Below are positions 8,277 through 16,191 of a stretch of 38,130 nt of DNA, one piece after another (position 1 is the stretch's first letter; each line of letters begins with the position of its first letter). The stretch spans positions 1-38,130 of the forward strand of contig CALCIB010000180.1 of the NCBI GenBank assembly GCA_937907525.1, written 5' to 3'. The position numbers and the translations under genes were made by a program. The notes under the pieces were generated by a model. The model saw only the letters and a list, made by a program, of their open reading frames with translations, did not search any database and was not told the DNA's origin. The stretch is from an uncultured Planctomycetales bacterium. Lineage in GTDB: Bacteria; Planctomycetota; Planctomycetia; Isosphaerales; Isosphaeraceae.

Positions 8277-9152
8277 TCAAGGAGGAGGCGGGGCCGGCGC
8301 GGCGGGTCGGAGGGTGGCGGCGGAGACCGGCCGGCCGACCTTGCCGCCGCAACCGTAGATGGAGCACGAGCCGACGAACTCCCAGCAGTCGCGGTGATGG
8401 GGCGCGCCGCAGTTCCGGCAGACGACCGCGTCCCCCTCGACGACCGGCTCGCCGCAGACCTGGCAGACCGGGGGGCCCTCGGCGGGGTCGGGGCGGCCGT
8501 CCCCCTCCAGGATCCGGACCCCCTCGCCGATCCGGCGGCGGACGCCGGCCTTGAGGCCGTCGTACACGGCCATGGTCTCGGCGACCGCCGCGAAGAGGGC
8601 CTCGGGATCGTCGCTCAGGTCGCGATCGATCTGGGCCAGCAGCCGTTCCGGGCTGACGGCCAGCGACAGCCCGCCGGGACGCACCAGGAGCCCGAGGTTG
8701 TGGATCGACCAGCGGACGTCGGCGGCCAGGAAGTCGCGGGCCATGTCCGGATCGTTGGCCCGAACCGCGAACGCCCCGTCGAACTCGCGGTCCCCCGTCG
8801 CGACCGTCTCGGTCCCCTGGCTGGCCTGACGGGCCCTGGGCGAGGACGCCGGCAGCAGGTCGAGCCGGAACGGAATCCCCCGACGGAACCGGACCACCAC
8901 CCGCGTGCTGACGACCCCCGGAGTCCGGGCGGACGCCGGCGCCAACCCCACCCGGACCAGATCCTCCCCCCTGGGAAAGCTGACGATCGGCGAGTCCGAC
9001 AGCCCCCGGGTCTCGTACACGCCGTGGAAGCGGCCCGCCAATTGACGGAACGCCCGGTACCGCGAGCCAAGCGCCCACGCCGCGGCCCTGGCGATCAGCC
9101 GAAGCGACCAGTACGCCGCCAGCGCGACGATGGCGAAGCCCAGCAAAGTCAT
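8277..9152 (-). CDS. Membrane-anchored protein with prokaryotic RING-type zinc finger
   Basis: The 291-residue product has an N-terminal membrane helix (LLGFAIVALAAYWSLRLIA). A central domain contains GDREFDGAFAVRANDPDMA, a pattern seen in DUF3137-like proteins. A C-terminal cysteine/histidine cluster (about 228-268: CQVCGEPV, CRNCGAPHHRDCWEF, GSCSIYGCGG) has the C-x2-C ... C-x2-C-x3-HH-x2-C order of Prok-RING fingers. Bacterial RING-like proteins are known from genome surveys and are sometimes linked to ubiquitin-like systems, but no E1, E2 or ubiquitin-like gene lies here. Its role is unknown. It sits 58 bases after the phosphopantetheinyl transferase gene on the same strand. Confidence 0.72.
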   Translation of the reverse strand: MTLLGFAIVALAAYWSLRLIARAAAWALGSRYRAFRQLAGRFHGVYETRGLSDSPIVSFPRGEDLVRVGLAPASARTPGVVSTRVVVRFRRGIPFRLDLLPASSPRARQASQGTETVATGDREFDGAFAVRANDPDMARDFLAADVRWSIHNLGLLVRPGGLSLAVSPERLLAQIDRDLSDDPEALFAAVAETMAVYDGLKAGVRRRIGEGVRILEGDGRPDPAEGPPVCQVCGEPVVEGDAVVCRNCGAPHHRDCWEFVGSCSIYGCGGKVGRPVSAATLRPAAPAPPPP

Positions 9153-9210
9153 GCTCGGTCGTCCTCGTCGACTTCCGGAGGAGAAGATGGGTGGGAATCC
9201 ACGAACCAGT

Positions 9211-9987
9211 TTATCTTAAGGTCGCGACGGTCGGTTCGGCAACGTCAGACCCCCCGCCCTCCGGCCCGACCGCCAGCGTCGCCGCGTGGCCGGGGCTCGG
9301 GACCGCCTCCCAGAGCCGCCAACCCAGGACCTCGGGCAGCGGCGCGCAGGGACGGAAGCGGCCGTCGGGAAACCCCGGACCGAAGCGGGTCTCGAACTCC
9401 GTCACCAGCCCCGCCAGGCCCGTCCCCCGGGCCTTGACCACGGCCTCCTTCCGGGTCCACCCCCGGATGAAGGCCGCGGCTTGCTCTCGCGGCGCCAGTT
9501 CGCGGAACTCGGCGACCTCCGCCGCGGTGAAGTACGACTCCACGATCCGGGCCGCCTGCTCGATCGGCCGGACCCGCTCCACGTCGACCCCCAACTCCCG
9601 GTCCCAGGCCGCGGCGATCAGGGCCAGATCGCCGGTGTGGCTGACGTTGAACCGCCATCGCGAGTCGTCGGGCTGGACGAGGATCGGCTTGCCCCCCGGC
9701 CCGACCCGGAATCCGACCGCCGCCGGATCGACGCCCAGCAACCCGCCCAGCAGCGACCGCAACGCCCCCCGACAGCGGACGAACCGCCGGCCGTCGCGGG
9801 CCCTGACCAACCGCTCGGCGCGGCCGCGCTCCGGGGCGTCGAGCCACCGCCATTCCGCCAGGTCGCGGAAGTCGTCCCCCTCCGACCCCGCCGTCAGGTC
9901 GACGCGGTACACCCGGATCTCGGCCGACCCCGGCGTCGCGACGGGGGCGGGGAAGTCGATCAACGCGGGGGGGACGTCGTCCGGCAT
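9211..9987 (-). CDS. 4'-phosphopantetheinyl transferase, Sfp type
   Basis: The 258-residue product is an Sfp/Gsp-type PPTase, which moves the phosphopantetheine arm of CoA to a serine of acyl or peptidyl carrier proteins. Visible motifs are FNVSHTGDLALIA, LGVDVERVRP (Mg-binding, near residue 132) and RGWTRKEAVVKARG (near residue 175). Its length fits the Sfp class rather than the AcpS class. No polyketide or peptide synthetase gene lies in the window, so its target carrier protein is elsewhere; it could serve fatty-acid ACP. ATG at 9987 gives the full family N-terminus. It is divergent from the methyltransferase gene across 115 bases and first in the minus-strand run. Confidence 0.93.
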   Translation of the reverse strand: MPDDVPPALIDFPAPVATPGSAEIRVYRVDLTAGSEGDDFRDLAEWRWLDAPERGRAERLVRARDGRRFVRCRGALRSLLGGLLGVDPAAVGFRVGPGGKPILVQPDDSRWRFNVSHTGDLALIAAAWDRELGVDVERVRPIEQAARIVESYFTAAEVAEFRELAPREQAAAFIRGWTRKEAVVKARGTGLAGLVTEFETRFGPGFPDGRFRPCAPLPEVLGWRLWEAVPSPGHAATLAVGPEGGGSDVAEPTVATLR

Positions 9988-10102
9988 GGCGGCTCCGAGA
10001 TCGGGATTCCTTCGGCCCTCTCTTGTACCATGGGACGGCCCTGGTATTCAGTGGAGTTCGGCAAGGCGACCGATCCGCCCCCCTTTTCCGACGAGGCTCC
10101 TC

Positions 10103-10822
10103 ATGAAGCGGCTTACCGCGAAGCTCGGCATCCTGGCGGCGACCATCCTGCTGGCCCTCGGCGTCGCGGCGGCGCAGGAGGCCCCCAGGACGAAGGTGGA
10201 CCCCAAGATCAACGAGGAGTTCCAGAAGAAAGGGGCCGTCGAGAACTTCGCCAAGCGGTTCGAGTCCGACGACCGCGAGATCTTCGCCCGCCGCGCCGAG
10301 ATCCTCGACGCCCTGCAACTGAAGCCCGGCATGGCCGTGGCGGACGTCGGGGCCGGCACCGGGCTGTTCACCAGGCTCTTCGCCGAGAAGGTCGGCCCGG
10401 AGGGGAAGGTCGTCGCCGTCGACGTCTCCAAGCAGATGCTTGAACACATCGCCAAGGACGCCGAGAAGCAGGGGATGAAGCAGATCAAGACCGTCCTCGG
10501 CACCCAGGAGACGACCAACCTCAAGCCCGATTCCGCGGACCTCGTGTTCCTCAGCGAGGTGTACCACCACCTCGAGAATTACGACGAGATGCTGGCCTCG
10601 ATGTACCAGGCCCTCAAGCCCGGCGGCGCGCTGGTCGTCATCGACTTCCAGCGCGTCGAAGGCAAGAGCCGCGACTTCGTCCTCAAGCACGTCCGCGCCG
10701 GCGAGGAGCAGGTTCGCGAGGAGATCCGGGCCGCCGGCTTCGAGCCGGCCGAGGGTCCGACCCCCAAGCTGAAGGAGAACTACTTCGCCCGGTTCCGCAA
10801 GCCGGCCCAGACCAGGCCGTGA
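10103..10822 (+). CDS. Class I SAM-dependent methyltransferase with signal peptide
   Basis: The 239-residue product has a predicted signal peptide (MKRLTAKLGILAATILLALG, then VAAAQE) followed by a class I methyltransferase domain. Motif I is VADVGAGTGLFTR near residue 78, the acidic residue after strand 2 is in VVAVDVS, and LVFLSEVYHHLENYDEML and LKPGGALVVIDF mark later strands. SAM is not known to be available outside the cytoplasm, so an exported methyltransferase is puzzling; similar signal-bearing proteins occur in other bacteria. The ATG at 10103 was chosen because the hydrophobic leader starts there; the reading frame stays open far upstream, but that part overlaps the PPTase gene. Substrate unknown. 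Confidence 0.85.
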   Translation: MKRLTAKLGILAATILLALGVAAAQEAPRTKVDPKINEEFQKKGAVENFAKRFESDDREIFARRAEILDALQLKPGMAVADVGAGTGLFTRLFAEKVGPEGKVVAVDVSKQMLEHIAKDAEKQGMKQIKTVLGTQETTNLKPDSADLVFLSEVYHHLENYDEMLASMYQALKPGGALVVIDFQRVEGKSRDFVLKHVRAGEEQVREEIRAAGFEPAEGPTPKLKENYFARFRKPAQTRP

Positions 10823-10824
10823 CC

Positions 10825-11175
10825 TCAGCCGACGGGACCGCCGCGAGGCCGAAGCTCGTTCCAAACCTCCACGAACGCCTGGGTTTCGGCGTCGCGCCAG
10901 GAAAGGCCGAGGTCCTCCCACTCGTTGGCCCGCCGGCCCCAGCGCTCGCGGACGTCCAGCGGCCAACCGGCCACGACGCTCCGATACCCCAGCGGATGGA
11001 AGACCGGCGGCGCGACGGGGCGAGGCTCGGCGTCGATGTGGGTCGCGAGGCCCCGCCCCGGCCGACGCCGCCGAACGACCGTCGGCTCCTCCGCGGGCGA
11101 AAGCCGCAACCGACGCTGTTCCCCCCGACGCCGGGACGCGCCGGCGGGACGTCGCGAAACGATCGCTTCACTCAT
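10825..11175 (-). CDS. Hypothetical protein with conserved-looking C-terminus
   Basis: The 116-residue product has an Arg-rich, low-complexity first half (SRRPAGASRRRGEQRR...) and a more ordered, Trp-rich second half (GYRSVVAGWPLDVRERW, NEWEDLGLSWRDAETQAF). I do not recognise a family. The start at 11175 follows a G-rich site (GGGGGG) at good spacing; a longer frame upstream would overlap the permease start. It converges on the methyltransferase gene, with 2 bases between the stop codons. The ordered C-terminus suggests a real gene, but it is not certain. Confidence 0.55.
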   Translation of the reverse strand: MSEAIVSRRPAGASRRRGEQRRLRLSPAEEPTVVRRRRPGRGLATHIDAEPRPVAPPVFHPLGYRSVVAGWPLDVRERWGRRANEWEDLGLSWRDAETQAFVEVWNELRPRGGPVG

Positions 11176-11382
11176 GGGACCCCCCATCCGTCGCCAAGGT
11201 CTGTCGTGCGTGACGCCTTCGGGCGATTTCTTCGCCCTCGCCCATTCTATCCAATGATACACTAAAGATTCAAGCGTCCACTGACGATTTTTCTTTTCCA
11301 AGCATGAAGGTCCAGCCGTCGTCCCCCTCTCCAAGGGTACGACCGATTCGGCCGACGCCCGCGACGAAACGACGGAGGGACG

Positions 11383-12810
11383 ATGTCCGCGCATGACGAT
11401 CAGGCGGTCCTGAACGAATCGAACGATCCCGCGGCCCCGGCCGAGGCCATGCCCGCGGAGTTCGGGGTGGGGATGGCGGTCGCCGTGGTGGTCGCCAGCA
11501 TGGTCGGGACGGGGGTGCTGACGACCTCCGGATACACGATGTACCTGGTCGGCTCCAATTCCTGGATGCTGGCGCTTTGGCTACTGGGAGGGGTGATCGC
11601 GCTGTGCGGGGCGCTGACGTTGGCGGAGCTTTCCGCCGCCCTGCCCCGAACCGGCGGCGACTACGTCTACCTGTACGAGGCGTATGGGCCGCTCGCCGCG
11701 TTCATGTCGGGTTGGGTGTCGTACCTGATGGGGTTCTCGGGCGCGAGCGCGGTGGCGGCCTACGCCGCGGCCAAGTACGTGCTCAAGCCCGCGGGGCTCG
11801 GCGGGGACGGGGCGATGCTGGCCGAGCGGGGGCTGGCGACGCTCGCCGTCCTGATCTTCGCGGCGATCCACGTGTCGAGCCGGCGGCGGACGTCGCTGGT
11901 GCAGGGTTGGATCACGGGGTTGAAGGTGGCTCTGCTCCTGGTCCTGGTCGTCGCGGGGGTCGCCGTCGGCTGGCCGAACGCGGCGAACCTGAACGACGTC
12001 GGGGCGGTGGACCTTCACACGGCCAAGGAGATGTTGTTCTCCCTGGTCTTCATCTACTATGCGTACACCGGCTGGAACGGGGCGTCGTACCTGGCCGGCG
12101 AGATCCGCGAGCCGCAGAAGGTCTTGCCCAGGGCGATCCTCTACGGGACGGGGGCCGTGGCCTTGCTCTACCTGGCGGTGAACGTGGTTTACTGCCTGGC
12201 GCTGACGGCCGGGGACGTGCGGGCGATCGTGGAGGCCCCGACCAACGCGCGAGGGCTCGACGTGGTGGCGCCGATCGCCGAGCTCGCCACGCGGCGGCTG
12301 TTCGGCGACGCCTGGTCGGACCCGTTGAGCGTGGCGATCGGGCTGATGCTGCTCTCGTCGCTGAGCGTCTATCTGCTGTTGGGCCCGCGGGTGATCTACG
12401 CGATGGCGAAGGTCGGGCAGTTCCCGGCGGTCGCCGCGAGACTCCGCGAGGGGGCGGAGACGCCGGCGGTGGCGACGGTCTTTCAACTCGTCGCCACCCT
12501 GGCGCTCTTGTGGTCGGGCACGCTCGAAAGCCTGTTCGTCTACGCGGCGGTGGGCCTGTCGCTCTTCTCGATGCTGTCGATGAGCGCGATCTTCGTGTTG
12601 CGGGTCAAGCGGCCGGACCTTCCCCGGCCGTTCCGAACGCCGGGCTACCCGTTCACCCCGGCGGTTTACCTGCTGCTCACCGGGGTCCTGGTGGTCGCGG
12701 CGTTCGTCAACTCGTGGAAGGTCTCGACGATCTCGCTGGCGAGCCTGCTTTTGGGGATCCCCGTCTACCACCTGACCCCGGCCGCTCGCGCCCGACGGCG
12801 GTCGGCGTGA
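11383..12810 (+). CDS. APC-superfamily amino acid permease
   Basis: The 475-residue product has about 12 hydrophobic segments. TM1 holds the substrate/sodium-site motif (ASMVGTGVLTTSG), and ALTLAELSAALPRTGGDYVYLYEAYGP is the signature following TM2 in the APC family. The C-terminal motif DLPRPFRTPGYPFTPAVYL is also typical. It is an inner-membrane amino acid or polyamine transporter; the substrate cannot be told from sequence. GGAGGG lies 5 bases before the ATG. It is divergent from the small hypothetical gene across a 207-base gap that includes an AT-rich stretch (ATGATACACTAAAG near 11254) where a promoter could lie. A second, distinct APC permease is at 23510-25105. Confidence 0.9.
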   Translation: MSAHDDQAVLNESNDPAAPAEAMPAEFGVGMAVAVVVASMVGTGVLTTSGYTMYLVGSNSWMLALWLLGGVIALCGALTLAELSAALPRTGGDYVYLYEAYGPLAAFMSGWVSYLMGFSGASAVAAYAAAKYVLKPAGLGGDGAMLAERGLATLAVLIFAAIHVSSRRRTSLVQGWITGLKVALLLVLVVAGVAVGWPNAANLNDVGAVDLHTAKEMLFSLVFIYYAYTGWNGASYLAGEIREPQKVLPRAILYGTGAVALLYLAVNVVYCLALTAGDVRAIVEAPTNARGLDVVAPIAELATRRLFGDAWSDPLSVAIGLMLLSSLSVYLLLGPRVIYAMAKVGQFPAVAARLREGAETPAVATVFQLVATLALLWSGTLESLFVYAAVGLSLFSMLSMSAIFVLRVKRPDLPRPFRTPGYPFTPAVYLLLTGVLVVAAFVNSWKVSTISLASLLLGIPVYHLTPAARARRRSA

Positions 12811-12811
12811 C

Positions 12812-13027
12812 TCAGGGGACCGGAGAGTTCGTCTTCGCCGCCTTGCCGGCCTTCTTTCCCGACATGTCGGGGGTGGCGTCGCCGCCGGGGTCGAAGTCCG
12901 CGGGGGGCTGGACGTTGGCGGGGACGCCGGGTTCGATGTTGCTGGCGTTGCCGCAACCGGCCAGGGCGAGGACGCAAGGGGCGGCCGCGGCCGCGGCCAG
13001 ACCGAATATCAGGTGACGACGACGCAT
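12812..13027 (-). CDS. Small lipoprotein, unknown function
   Basis: The 71-residue product has a lipoprotein signal with the lipobox LAGC (Cys25) after MRRRHLIFGLAAAAAAP. The mature part is short and polar, rich in Pro, Asp and Lys (PPADFDPGGDATPDMSGKKAG). It lies downstream of the DUF1559 gene on the same strand, separated by a family-A repeat. Short lipoproteins next to DUF1559 genes seem to be a recurring planctomycete arrangement (recollection, not tested). The start at 13027 is set by the leader; in-frame codons upstream run into the repeat. Confidence 0.72.
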   Translation of the reverse strand: MRRRHLIFGLAAAAAAPCVLALAGCGNASNIEPGVPANVQPPADFDPGGDATPDMSGKKAGKAAKTNSPVP

Positions 13028-13104
13028 CGGAGAAGGGCTCCCTTCAAAGGGGGTCAGACGTGGAGGTGCTCTGTCGAAAACCGTTGATGTCGCGCATGTA
13101 TCCC

Positions 13105-13225
13105 CCCTTCTCCCCTTGTGGGAGAAGGTGCCCCGAAGGGGCGGATGAGGGGTGGCGCGACCGGAAGCCTCTGAATCCACCCCTCATCCGGCCTTCGGCC
13201 ACCTTCTCCCTCAAGGGTAGAAGGG
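13105..13225. repeat. Family-A hairpin repeat, paired inverted halves
   Basis: The left half is CCCTTCTCCCCTTGTGGGAG, then GCCCCGAAGGGGC and GGATGAGGGG. The right half at 13178-13225 is the inverse, with GGCCTTCGGCC as its small hairpin. Outside it, 13066-13082 and 13250-13266 form a further inverted repeat (GTCGAAAACC/GGTTTTCGAC) with 15 of 17 pairs, so the whole unit spans about 200 bases. It lies between the DUF1559 and lipoprotein genes, which share a strand. Confidence 0.85.
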
Positions 13226-13294
13226 ATGCTTGTCATCACTTTCTCTCTGGGTTTTCGACGGAGCATCAGATGAGAAGACAGCGGACGCGGTCAA

Positions 13295-14386
13295 TCAGTA
13301 GGCGTCGGCGCTGATGACCTCGCCGCCGGCGCGGGTCCCCAGGGCCCACCAGCTCTGAAGGGCGACCGAGTCCTTGATGAACTTGACCGAGCCGTCGCAC
13401 ATGCCGACGTTGGCGCCGCCGGGGTGGTTGCTGGTCGGCGGGATCACGCCCTGGCCGCCGCCGAGGCCGCTGAAGGCCGAGGGGTTGGTGTCGCAGGAGT
13501 GCATGTTGGGCGGGCCGAAGTGGAAGTATCGGTTCCAGAGCGGCGCCCAGGGGTGGCCGATCGTCCAGATCTGGCCGCTGCGGTACGAGGAGAGCGACGT
13601 GGTGGTCGCCGGCAGCGACTTGCAGGCGTTGAGCACGTTCATCGCGCCGGTCATGTCGTTGCCGTTGAGCGTCCCGGCGGTGCCGGCCTGGAAGATGGCC
13701 CGCTTGGCCTGGTCCTTGTTGCCGACGATGACCGTCGGGTTGCCGGCCACGCCCATGAGCCGCTCGCTGAACATCGCGGTGTTCGACGTGCCGTCGGTGA
13801 TCGCCGCCAGGCTGATGCAGTTGGTCGAGGGCGCCGCCGAGGTGTTCCCCCAGAACGGGCTGATGATCACGCCCGAGAAGGTCTGAAGCGCGCCTGGACC
13901 GCCGACGTTCCCGACGTAGTTGAGCGCCCCGTAAGGCGCCTGGGGCCGGGCCGAGGCGCTTTCCGACGGGCAAAGCAAGGCCGAGAGCTGGTTGTACATG
14001 ACGGTCGTGTTGATCGTCGGCCCGCCGCCGCCGGGATCGCGGAAGCCGGAGACGAAGTTGTAGGCGTTGTACACCGGGGTCTGCTCCAGGAACGGCAGGA
14101 TCACCAGGGTCCAGCCGTAGGAGTAGCGGTCGCCGCCGTTGCCGGTGACGCCGTTGGCCGACTCGTTCGTACCGGAGGGGTAGAAGTCCCCCAGCGGGAC
14201 CCGATCGTTGGCCGAGATGTAGTTGTGCGCCGCCAGGCAGATCTGTTTGAGGTTGTTGACGCACTGCGCCCGTCGCGCCGCCTCCCGCGCCGCCTGCACC
14301 GCCGGCAGCAAGAGCGCGATCAAGACCGCGATGATCGCGATGACCACCAGCAGTTCGATCAGGGTGAAGCCCCTTCGCATTCGCAT
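13295..14386 (-). CDS. DUF1559 protein with type IV pilin-like prepilin leader
   Basis: The 363-residue product starts MRMRRGFTLIELLVV, a prepilin-peptidase site (cleavage after Gly6, N-methylated Phe), followed by a hydrophobic helix and LLPAVQAAREAARRAQCVNNLKQI, the hallmark of DUF1559 (SBP_bac_10). The C-terminal NVGMCDGSVKFIKDSV is also typical. The family is greatly expanded in Planctomycetes; its function is unsettled, with pseudopilin-like assembly or envelope roles suggested. The start at 14386 puts the leader at residue 1; open codons upstream lack family similarity. The lipoprotein gene lies downstream across a family-A repeat. Confidence 0.95.
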   Translation of the reverse strand: MRMRRGFTLIELLVVIAIIAVLIALLLPAVQAAREAARRAQCVNNLKQICLAAHNYISANDRVPLGDFYPSGTNESANGVTGNGGDRYSYGWTLVILPFLEQTPVYNAYNFVSGFRDPGGGGPTINTTVMYNQLSALLCPSESASARPQAPYGALNYVGNVGGPGALQTFSGVIISPFWGNTSAAPSTNCISLAAITDGTSNTAMFSERLMGVAGNPTVIVGNKDQAKRAIFQAGTAGTLNGNDMTGAMNVLNACKSLPATTTSLSSYRSGQIWTIGHPWAPLWNRYFHFGPPNMHSCDTNPSAFSGLGGGQGVIPPTSNHPGGANVGMCDGSVKFIKDSVALQSWWALGTRAGGEVISADAY

Positions 14387-14566
14387 GACCTGAGCCCCCG
14401 GATGAGCAATGGAGAGCAAGACGCCGCGACGCGGCCTTGGCGGCCGGCCGGCCGCTGGCGGCGGCCCCGCCCTGATGAGATGACGTCGGCATCCGACCGA
14501 CGCGAGGCCGCGTCGCCCGCGGGCGACATTGTAGGGAATCGGCCACGTCGTCTCCACTTGAAAATG

Positions 14567-15949
14567 TCACTCGCGTTCGGATTCCCGCTCCACGACCTCG
14601 GGGACCTGGACGTCGGCGGTCATGTGGACGGGGAGGCGACGCACTTCGGCCCCGAGGCGGTCGGTGAAATAGAGGCTCGACTCCGACTTGGCGCGGGCGT
14701 CGCCGTCGGCCCAGATCGCGTAAAAGTCGGGGCGGGCGTTGATGGGACGCTTGACGTAGGTGTGGTTGCGGGCCTTATCGTGGGTGAGTTGCTTGACTCG
14801 GTCCCAGGTCGCGCCCCGGTCGCCGCTGGTCCACATGACGAGGTCGCCGCCGGTGCCGAACGGCTGCGCGCCGGGCTCGGTCGGGGCGATGACCCGCCAG
14901 GTCCCGTCGGGTTCGACGTACAGCGGGCCGTGGTCGTAGTTATGGTCCGAGGTCGTGAACGGTCGGACGACCCACGCCCGGCCATCCCAGCGCGCCGTGC
15001 TCCATTCGTAAGGCCCGTTTTGGGGCCCCGGTTGGTGTCCCTTGCTGGTGAGGAAAAGGACGACGGGGCGGCCGTCGGCGTCGAAGTTCATGTCCTTGAT
15101 ATAGACGAGTTTCCCCTCCGCCTGGAAGTCATGGACCAGCGCCGGGTTGTCCGGCCTGGAGAGCGGAAGGGCGACGTCCCGGCCCTCGACGTTCCGCCAC
15201 GTCGCGCCCATGTCGGTCGTTTGGAGGTAGTAGAGGTTGGTGCGGGCGTCCAGGCCGAGGGGCTTGGGGTGGAAGTCGAAGAAGGTGGCGACCAGGTCGC
15301 CGCGGGCGGCGGTGAATTGGTAGTCGCCCATGTCGATCAGGGCGATCGGCGAGGGTTCGGACCACGAGCGGCCGTCGGGGCTGGTCGAGAACCGCAGGCC
15401 GCGGCCCTTGGCGTACTTGGTGTGGAGGAAGAGGAAGCCCTCGCCGGGGACGTAATGGGGGTGGCTATAGGAGAAGTTGGTCTCCAGGACCTCCTCGAAG
15501 GCGTCGATCGATCGCGGCTTAACGCTCCTGTGGATGTAGGACGGCCGGGCCGTGCCGTGGGCGTTGGAGAAGACCCACAGATAGCCGTCGCCGTCGATGG
15601 CCAGGCAAGGGTTGTCGTGGGCGTCGTTGGTCTTCTTGTCCAGGAGGATCGCCGGCCTGGGGACGGTCCCGGTGGCGTGGTCGTAGTACGAGACCATGTG
15701 GAGGATCGACTTCCGTTCCGGGTCGGCGCCGCCGTAGACGAAGAACGTCCGGTTCGACGCCTCGTCGTAAATCGCGATCGGCGACTGTTGCTGCGGGTAG
15801 GTCGCCATCCCGCCGCTGTACTTGTACTTGTACTCGTCCTTCGTCGGGCCGATCGAGTACCAGCAGCCGACGTAGCCCTCGGCGCGGGGGAGCGGCGCGG
15901 GGGCCTCGGCGGTCAGGGAGGCGGAGAGCAGCAGGAGCGAACAAATCAT
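14567..15949 (-). CDS. BNR-repeat (sialidase-like fold) secreted protein
   Basis: The 460-residue product has a signal peptide (ICSLLLLSASLTAEA) and a beta-propeller with several Asp-box-like turns: STSPDGRSWSEP, TTDMGATWRNV, TSGDRGATWDRV. It fits the BNR_4 group of sialidase-like propellers, many of which bind or act on glycans but are not proven sialidases. I see no clear arginine triad or FRIP motif, so I do not call it a sialidase. It probably acts outside the cytoplasm. It lies downstream of the two tandem paralogues (16192-18748) on the same strand, separated by a 242-base gap with a family-A repeat. Confidence 0.75.
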   Translation of the reverse strand: MICSLLLLSASLTAEAPAPLPRAEGYVGCWYSIGPTKDEYKYKYSGGMATYPQQQSPIAIYDEASNRTFFVYGGADPERKSILHMVSYYDHATGTVPRPAILLDKKTNDAHDNPCLAIDGDGYLWVFSNAHGTARPSYIHRSVKPRSIDAFEEVLETNFSYSHPHYVPGEGFLFLHTKYAKGRGLRFSTSPDGRSWSEPSPIALIDMGDYQFTAARGDLVATFFDFHPKPLGLDARTNLYYLQTTDMGATWRNVEGRDVALPLSRPDNPALVHDFQAEGKLVYIKDMNFDADGRPVVLFLTSKGHQPGPQNGPYEWSTARWDGRAWVVRPFTTSDHNYDHGPLYVEPDGTWRVIAPTEPGAQPFGTGGDLVMWTSGDRGATWDRVKQLTHDKARNHTYVKRPINARPDFYAIWADGDARAKSESSLYFTDRLGAEVRRLPVHMTADVQVPEVVERESERE

Positions 15950-16007
15950 GCGGGAACCTCGATGGAGTTGGGAGGCGGGAGACTTTCTCGGGAGCCGGCG
16001 CCGAACG

Positions 16008-16175
16008 CCCTTCCCCCCTTGAGGGAGAAGGTGGCCGAAGGCCGGATGAGGGGTGGGCGGAACCTGCGGCCATGGGATTTGAAGTCGTTTTCAACTCACG
16101 GCTTCCACCGAAACGCGACGCCGGTCGACCCCTCATCCGGCCCTTCGGGCCACCTTCTCCCTCAAGGAGGGAAGG
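16008..16175. repeat. Family-A hairpin repeat, paired inverted halves
   Basis: The left half is CCCTTCCCCCCTTGAGGGAG, GGCCGAAGGCC and GGATGAGGGG. A centre of about 70 bases contains the inverse of the centre of the 30.8-31.0 kb copy (ACCGAAACGCGACGCCGGTC). The right half has CCCCTCATCCGGCCCTTCGGGCC and a closing stem. The small hairpin is GGCC-GAA-GGCC in the left half and GGCCC-TTC-GGGCC in the right. Confidence 0.85.
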
Positions 16176-16191
16176 ACGTTGTCGGCGGATT

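Noticed and set aside
9191..10102. Long N-terminal extension of the methyltransferase frame
   Set aside because: It overlaps the PPTase gene in antisense and reads as low-complexity Arg/Ser/Pro; the signal peptide at 10103 marks the true start.
14567..15949. Sialidase assignment for the BNR protein
   Set aside because: Asp-box-like turns are present, but I found no convincing arginine triad, Tyr/Glu pair or FRIP motif.
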